Part shown: in pieces, positions 13,608-20,451 of the stretch | Layout of the letters: each line of letters starts with the position of its first letter | Numbering within the stretch: the first letter of the stretch is position 1 | Virus record (IMG/VR): IMGVR_UViG_3300025598_000169 | Span: 1 to 24,691 of that record | DNA from: a virus | Length of the DNA stretch: 24,691 nt | Reading direction: 5' to 3' (one strand) | Position numbers and translations under genes: made by a program | Notes under the pieces: generated by a model | The model's input: the letters and a program-made list of their open reading frames with translations, nothing else | Databases searched by the model: none | What the model was told of the DNA's origin: nothing

Positions 13608-13648
13608 GAAAAAAGAAAGAACCCCAAACTTTTTAGGAGTGGGGTTCT
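13608..13648 (-). terminator. Intrinsic terminator, minus strand
   Basis: AGAACCCC (13648-13641) and GGGGTTCT (13625-13618) form an 8-bp stem, followed on the minus strand by TTCTTTTTT. There is no T-run after the stem on the plus strand, so direction is clear. It ends the small RNA and probably most read-through from the 13.8-21.9 kb genes. Confidence 0.8.
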
Positions 13649-13691
13649 GGGGAGGGATCAGGGTGGATCCAAGTCTGCGTTGCACAAACGG

Positions 13692-13703
13692 AACTGCTAG
13701 GAA
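13692..13703 (+). repeat. Box copy AACTGCTAGGAA, inverted relative to the local RNAs
   Basis: On the plus strand it has no gene after it; read on the minus strand it is the antisense segment of the small RNA. Together with 13541-13568 it makes an imperfect inverted repeat of about 25 bp around the terminator. Confidence 0.75.
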
Positions 13704-13746
13704 CCTAGAACAACAATTTAGACTTGTACATGGGGTGTACCCACTA

Positions 13747-13776
13747 AGTATAGACGAAATTTTAAGAAAGTGTCAA
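13747..13776 (-). promoter_or_regulatory. Strong sigma70-like promoter of the small RNA
   Basis: Minus-strand TTGACA (13776-13771) and TATACT (13752-13747) with an 18-bp spacer. The -35 lies in the 3' end of the HNH gene. Predicted start near 13740. Confidence 0.7.
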
Positions 13777-14049
13777 CATATCGTGTTCAAATAACCAGCC
13801 AATGGTATTTCTGTGGGCTTCTTCCCACATTTCTACTCGTTCTTCTTTAGAAAGTCTATTACCTTGATCTAATTCACTATGGCATCGGTAACATAAAGCT
13901 GCTACCCTATAATCATGAGCTTTGATTCCACGACCTTTACCATCTCGAAGTTGATTAGAATGAGCAGCAACCACCGTTCCATCCTGTAGGCCACAGTTTT
14001 GACAAGGAATAACACGAACCAGTTCAAGAAGTTGTTTGTTTCGGTACAT
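13762..14049 (-). CDS. DUF1364-like HNH nuclease, 95 aa
   Basis: IPCQNCGLQDGTVVAAHSNQ, then GIKAHDYRVAALCYRCHSEL: paired Cys motifs around an AAH core, as in DUF1364 (small phage nuclease-like proteins of the lambdoid nin-region type). Near full length. It overlaps the PD-(D/E)XK gene upstream by 26 nt. A role in resolving recombination intermediates is possible but inferred. Confidence 0.75.
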   Translation of the reverse strand: MYRNKQLLELVRVIPCQNCGLQDGTVVAAHSNQLRDGKGRGIKAHDYRVAALCYRCHSELDQGNRLSKEERVEMWEEAHRNTIGWLFEHDMLTLS

Positions 14050-14512
14050 ATAGTAATTCTATAGGTAAAAGATTTTCTTGATTTAATTTATAAGATGGAT
14101 GAGATCCAGATATATATTCAGCTTTGGAAAATAAATCATATTTATCAATCCAGCCAGTTATATGACCAACATTACCATTAATTACAACTTGTATATAGTA
14201 ATCACATGGCGATTTACGATGATATTCTGTGACGTAAACTGCACCTTTTGGATTACGAGTAGTCTTTACATCTACTGAATAAGCATTGAAATATAAATCT
14301 GTTGGATTCTTTTTTTCATTGATTGAAGTATCTACCATAATATTTAAATATTTGGCTACTACAAACTCTCCCATAAAACCATCAATGTCCATGTCATATG
14401 GATCTTGTTTGCTGACCTGGCGATCATAATTAAATTGCATAGCGTTTTTTCTGCGAATAGAACCAAATAATTCGCACATTAACATTTCATGACGATTTAA
14501 TTCTATTTTCAT
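14024..14512 (-). CDS. Predicted PD-(D/E)XK nuclease-like protein, 162 aa
   Basis: GFMGEFVVAKYLN supplies the helix Glu; NPTDLYFNAYSVDVKTTRN gives the Asp and the DxK of the catalytic core; DYYIQVVINGNVGHITGWID follows as the next strands. This order fits the restriction-endonuclease-like fold seen in small phage nucleases. The ATG overlaps the previous TGA. Beside the DUF1364-like gene, it may form a nuclease pair. Substrate unknown. Confidence 0.65.
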   Translation of the reverse strand: MKIELNRHEMLMCELFGSIRRKNAMQFNYDRQVSKQDPYDMDIDGFMGEFVVAKYLNIMVDTSINEKKNPTDLYFNAYSVDVKTTRNPKGAVYVTEYHRKSPCDYYIQVVINGNVGHITGWIDKYDLFSKAEYISGSHPSYKLNQENLLPIELLYVPKQTTS

Positions 14513-14754
14513 TTCAATTTTTTTTCAATGGCACGAGCAAACTCTACAACTCCTAATACGGCATGGCTTGATCCAAGAGGAACTACCTGTAAATATTGAC
14601 CAGCCAATTGATTAATCTCATCGTAAGAAAGAGTAGATACTTTCAATCCACCAAAAGTCGGATCGCCTTTCCACCATTCTGGACCAAAAGGTTTTCGATC
14701 TTGATTAGCAATAATACTTAAAAGCTCAATTACTTTGTCTTCAAATTCAGTCAT
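14509..14754 (-). CDS. Small protein with a REL(S/T)D-like C-terminal module, 81 aa
   Basis: From ATG 14754 (MTEFEDKVIELLSII), overlapping the previous stop as ATGA; the GTG at 14763 is less likely. The end, STLSYDEINQLAG and VVEFARAIEKKLK, matches the C-terminal module of the proteins at 15189, 15620, 16207 and 16566. Function unknown. Confidence 0.65.
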   Translation of the reverse strand: MTEFEDKVIELLSIIANQDRKPFGPEWWKGDPTFGGLKVSTLSYDEINQLAGQYLQVVPLGSSHAVLGVVEFARAIEKKLK

Positions 14755-14825
14755 TTCCACCACCCAAAAGGAAAAGATCTGTTTAATAAATCAACCTCTT
14801 TCCACCATTCATCACTATATTTCAT
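14751..14825 (-). CDS. Tiny 24-aa peptide
   Basis: MKYSDEWWKEVDLLNRSFPF then GWWK, rich in Trp. AAGGAG 7 nt before its ATG, and ATGA overlaps on both sides, support translation. Function unknown. Confidence 0.5.
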   Translation of the reverse strand: MKYSDEWWKEVDLLNRSFPFGWWK

Positions 14826-14905
14826 TTCTTTCTCCTTAAAACAACACCAATGGCAATACCAATTAAAAACAAACTTAACCACATAAACTCAATATATTCT
14901 GTCAT
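14822..14905 (-). CDS. Membrane peptide, 27 aa
   Basis: MTEYIEFMWLSLFLIGIAIG then VVLRRKK: one hydrophobic helix with a basic tail, typical topology for a single-span inner-membrane peptide. Overlaps the next gene as ATGA. Confidence 0.55.
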   Translation of the reverse strand: MTEYIEFMWLSLFLIGIAIGVVLRRKK

Positions 14906-14907
14906 TT

Positions 14908-15012
14908 TTATCCTTTACCCACAAAATAACCCAACGTATAAAAAATAACTGCTACAACCATTGGGTGTTTTAAACATCTTCCAGATAAATACCAATCAAA
15001 AAACTTATTCAT
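14908..15012 (-). CDS. Membrane peptide, 34 aa
   Basis: MNKFFDWYLSGRCLKH, then MVVAVIFYTLGYFVG as a hydrophobic segment and a final GKG-type end. GAGAGAGAG lies just upstream of the ATG. Function unknown. Confidence 0.55.
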   Translation of the reverse strand: MNKFFDWYLSGRCLKHPMVVAVIFYTLGYFVGKG

Positions 15013-15024
15013 CTCTCTCTCGCT

Positions 15025-15192
15025 TTAATTGGTTTGTTTTTTAATTACTTCAACACCCATTAGTGTTTCTGTATTCATATTCTTTGCTATATCTACAAGT
15101 TCTTCAGCAATTTCCAAAGCAATACCTTCACCCCAAATTTTTACAAATGTATGTGTTTCATCTACCTGTATTTCTATATTGGCAGTAATCAT
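15025..15192 (-). CDS. Hypothetical 55-aa protein
   Basis: MITANIEIQVDETHTFVKIW then GEGIALEIAEELVDIAKN: strand-turn-strand-helix. ATGA overlap with the gene upstream. No family recognised. Confidence 0.62.
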   Translation of the reverse strand: MITANIEIQVDETHTFVKIWGEGIALEIAEELVDIAKNMNTETLMGVEVIKKQTN

Positions 15193-15440
15193 TTCTCACT
15201 TGCCTTTCTTAGTATTAAATGTGCAAAATCAAGTATGTCTAAATCTTTGTTTCCGTTTGTTTGTTCAAGATAAATATTTAAAATTTCACCATCTGTTAAT
15301 TCACGCATTGGGTGGGTGTAAAGAGGTTCATAAGTAAAATAATCAGGGTCGTTAGGTGCTCCTGTTGCATCATACCCATCGCCATACTGCCAACTCATTT
15401 TCTCTTCCCATTTAAATCTATGGGCTACTGGTTCAGTCAT
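15189..15440 (-). CDS. Modular EPVA / REL(S/T)D protein, 83 aa
   Basis: N-terminal module MTEPVAHRFKWEEKMSWQYG leading to YEPLYTHPM, then RELTDGEILNIYLEQT and FAHLILRKASEK. The EPVA...LYTHP...L(S/T)DEEI plan is widespread in small phage proteins of unknown role. A close relative is the gene at 16207; four neighbours share the C-terminal half. Confidence 0.72.
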   Translation of the reverse strand: MTEPVAHRFKWEEKMSWQYGDGYDATGAPNDPDYFTYEPLYTHPMRELTDGEILNIYLEQTNGNKDLDILDFAHLILRKASEK

Positions 15441-15443
15441 TTC

Positions 15444-15623
15444 TCACCTGCTTTCTTCAATTGTTGGCACATCAATCCAATCAGTCCACCATTTTTGTGG
15501 ATAAGGTGAGTCTGGTGGGTCATATTGATACCTATATTGAAGTTTTTTAGATTCAGAATAAGTAAGAGCAGTATTTCCTGTTGAGGGTATGTAATATTTA
15601 TACCAACGCATTTCCATTTTCAT
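15444..15623 (-). CDS. Hypothetical 59-aa Tyr/Trp-rich protein
   Basis: MKMEMRWYKYYIPSTGNTAL, then YQYDPPDSPYPQKWWTDWID. ATGA overlap with the upstream gene; the AAAGGTG at the end of that gene is the ribosome binding site. No family recognised. Confidence 0.62.
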   Translation of the reverse strand: MKMEMRWYKYYIPSTGNTALTYSESKKLQYRYQYDPPDSPYPQKWWTDWIDVPTIEESR

Positions 15624-16210
15624 TTTTCACCTTTTAAATATGATTCAATTGCTCTTGCAAATTCAATTGTGTATGATTCATTCATCATTTCAGAATGATT
15701 TGGTGGACATAAATCTAATATTTCCTCATCAGTAAGTTCACGCAGCTTATCGTATCTACCAATCAAATAAGACCTTGTATCTAATGTTTCATTCTTTTCT
15801 TTGGTTTTTTGAATACCATTCCAATAGCCAGTTGCGTATATAGCAGATTCCCTATCCTCAATCTCTTGACTAAAATCAGATAGTCTTTGTAGTGCTAGTT
15901 CTTTTTTCAACTGTCCAATATTTAACTGTAAATTGTTTGCATCAATGATTTGTTTAAGCATTGCTATTTCTTGGGCTTGTTGGCGTAGCATATCAGGTAT
16001 TTCGTGAATAAGCCTATCATATTCCTCACCCCTAAACATTTTTGTTAATTCGTCTGCTAGTTCATTTGCTGTCATTTCTTTATCCTCATTAAAACACTCT
16101 ACTAATTCTTGAATAAGTTCTTCCCCAACTTTTGTTAATTTAGGCAAAGGAAAACATTCACGACAACCCCCTAAATAAATGCCATGTTTACATTTGCCGT
16201 AATGACTCAT
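15620..16210 (-). CDS. Modular protein, 196 aa, with Cys-rich start and coiled coil
   Basis: Four parts: a Cys/His cluster (CKHGIYLGGCRECF, possibly zinc-binding); the MTANELADELTKMFRG module shared with the protein at 12567; a coiled-coil region (MLRQQAQEIAMLKQ onward); and the LRELTDEEILDLC ... IEFARAIESYL module shared with its neighbours. It looks assembled from modules that are found separately elsewhere in this window. Function unknown. Confidence 0.7.
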   Translation of the reverse strand: MSHYGKCKHGIYLGGCRECFPLPKLTKVGEELIQELVECFNEDKEMTANELADELTKMFRGEEYDRLIHEIPDMLRQQAQEIAMLKQIIDANNLQLNIGQLKKELALQRLSDFSQEIEDRESAIYATGYWNGIQKTKEKNETLDTRSYLIGRYDKLRELTDEEILDLCPPNHSEMMNESYTIEFARAIESYLKGEK

Positions 16211-16569
16211 TTCTCAGTCGCTTTCTTTAAGATGGCTTGAACCAAATCATAAAATGAATTGAAATCGCCACGATACCATTGACCTTTAAATTCCCCTATT
16301 TCCTCATCGCTTAGTTCACGCATTGGGTGGTCATACAATGCAGTATAGTTAGGATGTTTTAACGCAGCAGAACCACAAAGTGTAGTAAACTCAGGTTTAT
16401 CAAACCCATCCATTTTAACCATCATAGCAACAGGCTTTTGTTGAAAGAATGGTTTAGTGTAAAGAAACTCTCCTTTCTCTCTTGTTTGCCAATCGCTCCC
16501 TGAGTCTGAGTCAATGTATTTGTAACCATAACCATCAAAGTCATAACGCATTGCCACTGGTTCGTTCAT
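16207..16569 (-). CDS. Modular EPVA / REL(S/T)D protein, 120 aa
   Basis: MNEPVAMRYDFDGYGYKY begins like the protein at 15189. The PVA...LY.P segment occurs twice (EFLYTKPFFQQKPVAMMVKM and YTALYDHPMRELSDEEIG), suggesting internal duplication of the N-terminal module. Ends FYDLVQAILKKATEK. Stop and next start overlap as ATGA. Confidence 0.72.
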   Translation of the reverse strand: MNEPVAMRYDFDGYGYKYIDSDSGSDWQTREKGEFLYTKPFFQQKPVAMMVKMDGFDKPEFTTLCGSAALKHPNYTALYDHPMRELSDEEIGEFKGQWYRGDFNSFYDLVQAILKKATEK

Positions 16570-16790
16570 TTCTCACTCGCTTTCTTTAGTAGTAATTTTG
16601 AGTATTCATACACACTTTCAAAAAGTTCATCTTCAGAAGTTCTGCGTAATACCAACATAAAAGCAACTGACAATTCTCGTATTGTTGCATCACTTAGTTC
16701 ACGCAAGTCATGCTTTTGTATCAACTGATACTTTAAATCTTGTATGGCTACACGCAATTCAGCCAACTCTTTCATTTGTTCGTCTGTCAT
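16566..16790 (-). CDS. Small protein with REL(S/T)D module, 74 aa
   Basis: From ATG 16790 (MTDEQMKELAELRVAIQDLK), which overlaps the previous TGA; a longer reading from 16820 lies inside that gene. A helical first half is followed by DLRELSDATIRELSVAFM and YEYSKLLLKKASEK, the shared C-terminal module. Confidence 0.68.
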   Translation of the reverse strand: MTDEQMKELAELRVAIQDLKYQLIQKHDLRELSDATIRELSVAFMLVLRRTSEDELFESVYEYSKLLLKKASEK

Positions 16791-16966
16791 TTCACCACCC
16801 ATATTCCTTTCTGTCTGCATTGTGCAATAACTTCTTTAGGTACATCAATCGCCATAGGATAAGTAGCCATACGGCAGTCATACACTGCTTCCTTACGAGC
16901 AAGTTCGGTAAAGAAAATAATCCAACCACAAAGGCTAACCGATACCAATAAAGCAAATGTTTTCAT
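16787..16966 (-). CDS. Membrane-anchored or secreted small protein, 59 aa
   Basis: Starts MKTFALLVSVSLCGWIIFFT, a hydrophobic N-terminal helix (anchor or uncleaved signal), followed by YDCRMATYPMAIDVPKEVIA and QCRQ. The YDC...P...CR plan occurs in many phage proteins of this size; the two Cys could pair in the periplasm. AGAGGAAA lies 6 nt before the ATG. Confidence 0.65.
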   Translation of the reverse strand: MKTFALLVSVSLCGWIIFFTELARKEAVYDCRMATYPMAIDVPKEVIAQCRQKGIWVVK

Positions 16967-17121
16967 TTTTTTCCTCTTGATTGCAATTTTCGTTCACTTA
17001 ATTTTTTTAAACATGTTGCACACTTCCATCTTCTTACACTTTTGTTTGCCGTATCTACTAACATTCCACCTTCTACTGGCTGATAGGTTACACAGGAAGA
17101 ACAATATCTTCGCTCATTCAT
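16963..17121 (-). CDS. Small zinc-ribbon protein, 52 aa
   Basis: From ATG 17121 (AGGAG 5 nt upstream): MNERRYCSSCVTYQPVEGG, then RRWKCATCLKKLSERK. Two CxxC pairs about 27 residues apart, a treble-clef or ribbon spacing, and a basic tail suggest nucleic-acid binding. The longer reading from 17163 was rejected. Confidence 0.68.
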   Translation of the reverse strand: MNERRYCSSCVTYQPVEGGMLVDTANKSVRRWKCATCLKKLSERKLQSRGKK

Positions 17122-17305
17122 GCTTTCTTCTCCTCTTAATTGGGGGAAGACCAGCAGATACATGATTCTTTGCTTCCATTAATGCATCTGCCAGCTCCCA
17201 GATGTCTACAGGATCAATATCTTTTGGATCTAGCCTAGACAATAATCCATTAGTAATCATTATGGCAAAGAGTATCTTGGTATGCTCTTGATCTTGTTCA
17301 CTCAT
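17114..17305 (-). CDS. Hypothetical 63-aa protein
   Basis: MSEQDQEHTKILFAIMITNG and DPVDIWELADALMEAKN, ending in a basic patch (KRRRKHE). Overlaps both neighbours by 8 nt. Helical; no family recognised. Confidence 0.65.
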   Translation of the reverse strand: MSEQDQEHTKILFAIMITNGLLSRLDPKDIDPVDIWELADALMEAKNHVSAGLPPIKRRRKHE

Positions 17306-17540
17306 TTTGTCTTACTTTCATCATTGCATCTGCAATTACATACGCCATTCTTGATAAAGCAGCTTCATTTGGTTCTTTATTAAATTCTGCAACATCAAAA
17401 ATGGATTGATTTATAGTTGGGTTAATTATCAATGCTGGTGCTATTTGACCAGCAAAGTAATCTCTTAAATCCATGCCTTGTTGACCACCAACAAACAATC
17501 CATCTTTATTTGTAGTAATCCCATTTGGAAACGCTTTCAT
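17298..17540 (-). CDS. Conserved phage protein, 80 aa
   Basis: GMDLRDYFAGQIAPALI followed by LSRMAYVIADAMMKVRQNE. The LRDYFA...AYxxADAMLxxR pattern is one I recognise from many phages of Proteobacteria, without known role. Overlap TAATG with the gene before. Confidence 0.7.
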   Translation of the reverse strand: MKAFPNGITTNKDGLFVGGQQGMDLRDYFAGQIAPALIINPTINQSIFDVAEFNKEPNEAALSRMAYVIADAMMKVRQNE

Positions 17541-17809
17541 TAGTGCACCTGTTTGATTAATTGTTTTAAACGCCTATGAGCATTCGCATAAGACCTTCTA
17601 AACGCATAAACGGCTTTCTCTTCTTCAATTCCCATCTCAACGGCCATCGTAGCCAAGACCATCGATACACCAGCTAGAATCACGCTGGCTTCTTGCTCGG
17701 CTTTGGGTGCTAGTAAGTTGAAGATCTCTAATGCAATAATCCTTGATGGATCAGTTTCTTTCTTTTTATCTTCTTCTAACACCTTATTAATAAATTCTTT
17801 ATTATCCAT
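17540..17809 (-). CDS. Hypothetical 89-aa helical protein
   Basis: MDNKEFINKVLEEDKKKETD, then a less charged helical core (VILAGVSMVLATMAVEMG) that is probably buried rather than membrane, and a basic C-terminus (RRSYANAHRRLKQLIKQVH). No family recognised. Overlaps the gene upstream by 8 nt. Confidence 0.65.
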   Translation of the reverse strand: MDNKEFINKVLEEDKKKETDPSRIIALEIFNLLAPKAEQEASVILAGVSMVLATMAVEMGIEEEKAVYAFRRSYANAHRRLKQLIKQVH

Positions 17810-18221
17810 TTTGAGTTCCTAATCTCATGTTTTCTGCATCAATGATGTCTTGCACTATGGCACTCTTCGTAGATTGTGGATGGTATTGCACACCAAATAC
17901 TCTACGCTGCATAAACTCTTTCTGTTCTTCATCAATATACTCACGATGAACATTTACTTGTTTTTGCAAATTACTAATCAAAGTAATGCCAATATCGTTA
18001 AAGGTATCCTCTTTGCCATGTTCTTTCTTGATTAAATTAAACGCCTGGACAATAGAAAATCCTTCGATGTTTTTGTATTTCTTATCCACATATTTAATAG
18101 ATCGTTCAACATCTTTGACACGCACCATCGTAGGATCAAGCGACACAATCAAATACAATAAACGCAAAATGATCCATTCCTCTTTCTTAATCTTGCTCAT
18201 TGGGTGTGGCTTAATATTCAT
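17802..18221 (-). CDS. Hypothetical 139-aa protein
   Basis: MNIKPHPMSKIKKEEWIILR start, helical throughout (IVQAFNLIKKEHGKEDTFND), with an acidic end. No recognised motif. ATGA overlap with the upstream ribbon-helix-helix-like gene. Confidence 0.65.
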   Translation of the reverse strand: MNIKPHPMSKIKKEEWIILRLLYLIVSLDPTMVRVKDVERSIKYVDKKYKNIEGFSIVQAFNLIKKEHGKEDTFNDIGITLISNLQKQVNVHREYIDEEQKEFMQRRVFGVQYHPQSTKSAIVQDIIDAENMRLGTQNG

Positions 18222-18499
18222 TTGACCTCCAACTCTTTGATACGATCTGATAAAACAACGCCCAAGTCTTTACCTTTGATGGCAATCATCTGAGCTTCCT
18301 CACAGTCATAAATAACTTTGGCTGCATCTCTAATGCCTTTGTTATAGCCTGTCCTAAATACATCCGTTCCATCTACCAACATACCAATTGCATCACGAAT
18401 TAATGCAGAAGCTTGACGATCTTTTGCAAACTCTTTTAACTTAGTATGATGTTCAATCGGCAGGTAAACAGAGTACGGTACTAATTTTTTTGTATCCAT
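18218..18499 (-). CDS. Ribbon-helix-helix-like protein, 93 aa
   Basis: KLVPYSVYLPIEHHTKLKEF then AKDRQASALIRDAIGMLVDG: a short strand followed by two helices, as in Arc/CopG-type DNA-binding proteins. The remainder is a helical extension ending DRIKELEVK. It may repress nearby genes; target unknown. ATG lies inside the end of the previous gene. Confidence 0.55.
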   Translation of the reverse strand: MDTKKLVPYSVYLPIEHHTKLKEFAKDRQASALIRDAIGMLVDGTDVFRTGYNKGIRDAAKVIYDCEEAQMIAIKGKDLGVVLSDRIKELEVK

Positions 18500-18903
18500 G
18501 CTTGGTACTCTCTATAAAGTTTGTCTAACAATATCTGTGCTTCTCGGTTAGTCTTTAACTCTGACCTTGATTCAAGATTCAAATAGTTGCGAATATACTC
18601 AACTGCTTCTTCGCCACTCTCATCAAAAATCTGTTCCTGGTCATACAGATACTTCCAAAAAATAGGATCTCGCCCAAGCAAGCCAGCAATACGAACAGCA
18701 CGATCACCAGCAAACTCTTGCTCTTTATCCATCGGCTGTTCATTGCCATCTAGTCTGACCAAGACACATTGATATCTTGCCCCAACAAAATCCCTAAGTA
18801 AGTCTTCTGGAATCATATCTGGATGGAGAGACAATGTTAAAACGTAGCCAGTCTTATCTTGTTTGAGAGCAACTTTAACGGCTTCGAATTGTAAGGTTTT
18901 CAA
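18481..18903 (-). CDS. Conserved phage protein of unknown function, 140 aa
   Basis: TTG start at 18903 chosen: GGAG lies 7 nt upstream and the protein then opens MKTLQFEAVKVALKQDKTGY, like phage proteins of this type. The longer reading from 19062 has a Lys-rich start that merely shadows the coiled-coil gene. Beta-rich first half (LSLHPDMIPEDLLRDFVGAR, YQCVLVRLDGNEQPMD), helical second half. Its place beside the recombination genes suggests a DNA-metabolism role (inference). Confidence 0.65.
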   Translation of the reverse strand: MKTLQFEAVKVALKQDKTGYVLTLSLHPDMIPEDLLRDFVGARYQCVLVRLDGNEQPMDKEQEFAGDRAVRIAGLLGRDPIFWKYLYDQEQIFDESGEEAVEYIRNYLNLESRSELKTNREAQILLDKLYREYQAWIQKN

Positions 18904-19201
18904 TTCTGCTCTCCAAGTATCTAATAATCTTGTCTTTGTCTTGAATCTTTTCCCAACGATCCACACAAATCTTGGCAAGATCTTCATTTTCATTACGCAA
19001 CACTTGCATTTGATTCTCTTGTTTTTTCGCCAGTTCTTCCCAATCCACTTTTTTTTCTTCAATCATCATTTTTTCTACGGCTTCATTAAATGTTTCTTGA
19101 TTGATTGGAACATGTATAGCCATTTGTTTTAAAAGATCAATAGCCATATTTGCTTTATTATTTTTAATCTTTCTTGGTCTACCTCTGCGTTTTTCAGTCA
19201 T
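18875..19201 (-). CDS. AT-hook coiled-coil protein, 108 aa
   Basis: From ATG 19201 (GGGAG 5 nt upstream): MTEKRRGRPRKIKNN contains the AT-hook core GRPRK, which binds the minor groove of AT-rich DNA. The rest is a coiled coil (VDWEELAKKQENQMQVLRNE onward). Possibly a DNA-organising or regulatory protein. Confidence 0.65.
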   Translation of the reverse strand: MTEKRRGRPRKIKNNKANMAIDLLKQMAIHVPINQETFNEAVEKMMIEEKKVDWEELAKKQENQMQVLRNENEDLAKICVDRWEKIQDKDKIIRYLESRIENLTIRSR

Positions 19202-19203
19202 GA

Positions 19204-19458
19204 TTACTCCCATGGGTTATTGTTAGCAGGTTTTTCATATGGCTCAGATAATGTCATTGACAAATACTTAAGCCCTTTTGAAGATTCTTTTTTCCATGCT
19301 GCTAAAGAAATCTTCACTAAATTTCCTTTTGACTTATCCATCATCTCAATTAGAAATGTTTTATCTAAATACACATCACCCTTCATATCAGGATGACTGT
19401 CTGATTTCTTCGTGTTAGGAAACAGACTGCCTGTCTGTGGTTTATTTTCATATGCCAT
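19204..19458 (-). CDS. DUF736-like small phage protein, 84 aa
   Basis: MAYENKPQTGSLFPNTKKSD then SHPDMKGDVYLD and ISLAAWKKESSKGLKYLSMT. The GSLF-N...DSHPD(Y/M)KG...W.K....G.KY.S plan is widespread in phages next to annealing proteins and resembles DUF736. It may bind single-stranded DNA, but this is not shown. TAATG overlap with the ERF gene. Confidence 0.62.
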   Translation of the reverse strand: MAYENKPQTGSLFPNTKKSDSHPDMKGDVYLDKTFLIEMMDKSKGNLVKISLAAWKKESSKGLKYLSMTLSEPYEKPANNNPWE

Positions 19459-20216
19459 TACTTCTTCTCCTTCAGCTTTTCTCTCATTAACGTAAATTTA
19501 CCCATCATTCCTGCAAAGAATTCAGGATCCTTAGCTTTGACCGTATCAAATAGAACTTTGTTCTTTCTAAATATGGCCATCACATCTGCCTCCTTCTCAC
19601 ATAAATCCAATAACATATGAGAAGCTTGTTGAACCAACCCTAACCAGTCTTTAATATCTCCCTCTGGTGGTGGATCAATAATGATTTGAAACTCACCTTT
19701 ATCGCCCTCAATCTTGCTGACCATCTTAGGTTCTGTTCTAGGAACAGCTTTCAAAGTTACTTTTTCTTCGCCAACTTGGAACTGTAAATGTTTGTTTTCA
19801 GTAGGTTTTTCTGTCACCTTTGCATTGTTAAGGTGAGAATCATTGGGATTCATCGTGGCATCAATTGGATCATGCTCAGAAATAGCCATTGCAGTTACAT
19901 ACAAATAACGTCTTTGATATGTTTCTACTGCTCCAATATTCTGCACTTCATGACAACCCTTTAACTGGGCAGAACCCATCGGTGAAGTAAACAACGCAAA
20001 CGATCCATCTTCTGTATCAAAGATGTTCATATAAGCCATATCTTTGTCAAAGTAAATGACATCACAAAGCCCTACTTCTTCGAATATTGCTTGAACATAT
20101 GGCAAGAAATCGCCAAGCTCAAAGTATTGATATCCAGCAAACTTGTTATGACCTGACTTTTTAAGCTCTAACTTTCTTAACATATTTCTAGCTTTAATCA
20201 GCTTTTGGTAAACCAT
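19458..20216 (-). CDS. erf: ERF-family single-strand annealing protein
   Basis: 252 aa from ATG 20216 (AAGGAG 6 nt upstream; a longer reading from 20258 shadows the gene before). Core ERF signatures: KKSGHNKFAGYQYFELGDFL near residue 20 and EVQNIGAVETYQRRYLYVTA near residue 90. The C-terminal half (residues 125-252) is less conserved and likely contacts partners. Anneals complementary strands during phage recombination, working with the exonuclease encoded two genes upstream. Family assignment is confident. Confidence 0.88.
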   Translation of the reverse strand: MVYQKLIKARNMLRKLELKKSGHNKFAGYQYFELGDFLPYVQAIFEEVGLCDVIYFDKDMAYMNIFDTEDGSFALFTSPMGSAQLKGCHEVQNIGAVETYQRRYLYVTAMAISEHDPIDATMNPNDSHLNNAKVTEKPTENKHLQFQVGEEKVTLKAVPRTEPKMVSKIEGDKGEFQIIIDPPPEGDIKDWLGLVQQASHMLLDLCEKEADVMAIFRKNKVLFDTVKAKDPEFFAGMMGKFTLMREKLKEKK

Positions 20217-20352
20217 TTGCTTCTCCTTTAATAAATTCATAAATGCGTTTTGCTTCATTTAATACAACATATAAATCGCCAGGGCATAAACTTTCAAAGT
20301 TCAGTTCCTTTGCTATTTTCATAGCCTCTAATCTAAGTTGTTCGTCATCCAT
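20194..20352 (-). CDS. Hypothetical 52-aa protein from a partial duplication
   Basis: MDDEQLRLEAMKIAKELNFE then SLCPGDLYVVLNEAKRIYEF. Its first 17 residues match the AlpA-like protein at 20452 (MFDEEFKLEAIQKAKG) and so does the DNA, including the TATAAGGAGCAA ribosome binding site. After that the sequences diverge. Overlaps the ERF start by 23 nt. Confidence 0.62.
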   Translation of the reverse strand: MDDEQLRLEAMKIAKELNFESLCPGDLYVVLNEAKRIYEFIKGEANGLPKAD

Positions 20353-20430
20353 TTAATTGCTCCTTATAAACTTGATATTGATTGCACCATGTAGATACTG
20401 GGCAATATGGTCATTTTCTTCTCTCCAATA
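20345..20430 (-). pseudogene. Duplicated 3' end of the exonuclease gene
   Basis: In one frame the minus strand reads YCPVSTWCNQYQVYKEQLNG then stop, paralogous to the end of the exonuclease (YCAVNQWCNQYQSYKEQQNV, stop). A stop just upstream (TGA in AAATGACC) and a length difference show it is no longer joined to a full gene. It supplies the ribosome binding site of the 52-aa gene. Confidence 0.7.
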
Positions 20431-20451
20431 TGGGTAAATTTGCTTCTGTTG

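Larger units (their letters stand above)
13605..13740 (-). ncRNA. Candidate small RNA with antisense to the box
   Basis: A short transcription unit with a strong promoter (13776-13747) and an intrinsic terminator (13648-13608) and no ORF beyond eight codons. Predicted RNA is about 135 nt. It contains UUCCUAGCAGUU (13703-13692), complementary to AACUGCUAGGA(G/A): eleven Watson-Crick pairs plus a G-U or A-U with every box, covering the Shine-Dalgarno. Pairing with the 5' end of the structured RNA is longer, because GUUGUUC at 13714-13708 also finds a partner. It also has a GTACA/TGTAC hairpin at its 5' end. Confidence 0.55.

Noticed and set aside
13618-13648. Terminator for the plus strand
   Set aside because: The hairpin is followed by GGGGAGGGAT on the plus strand; the T-run is only on the minus strand.
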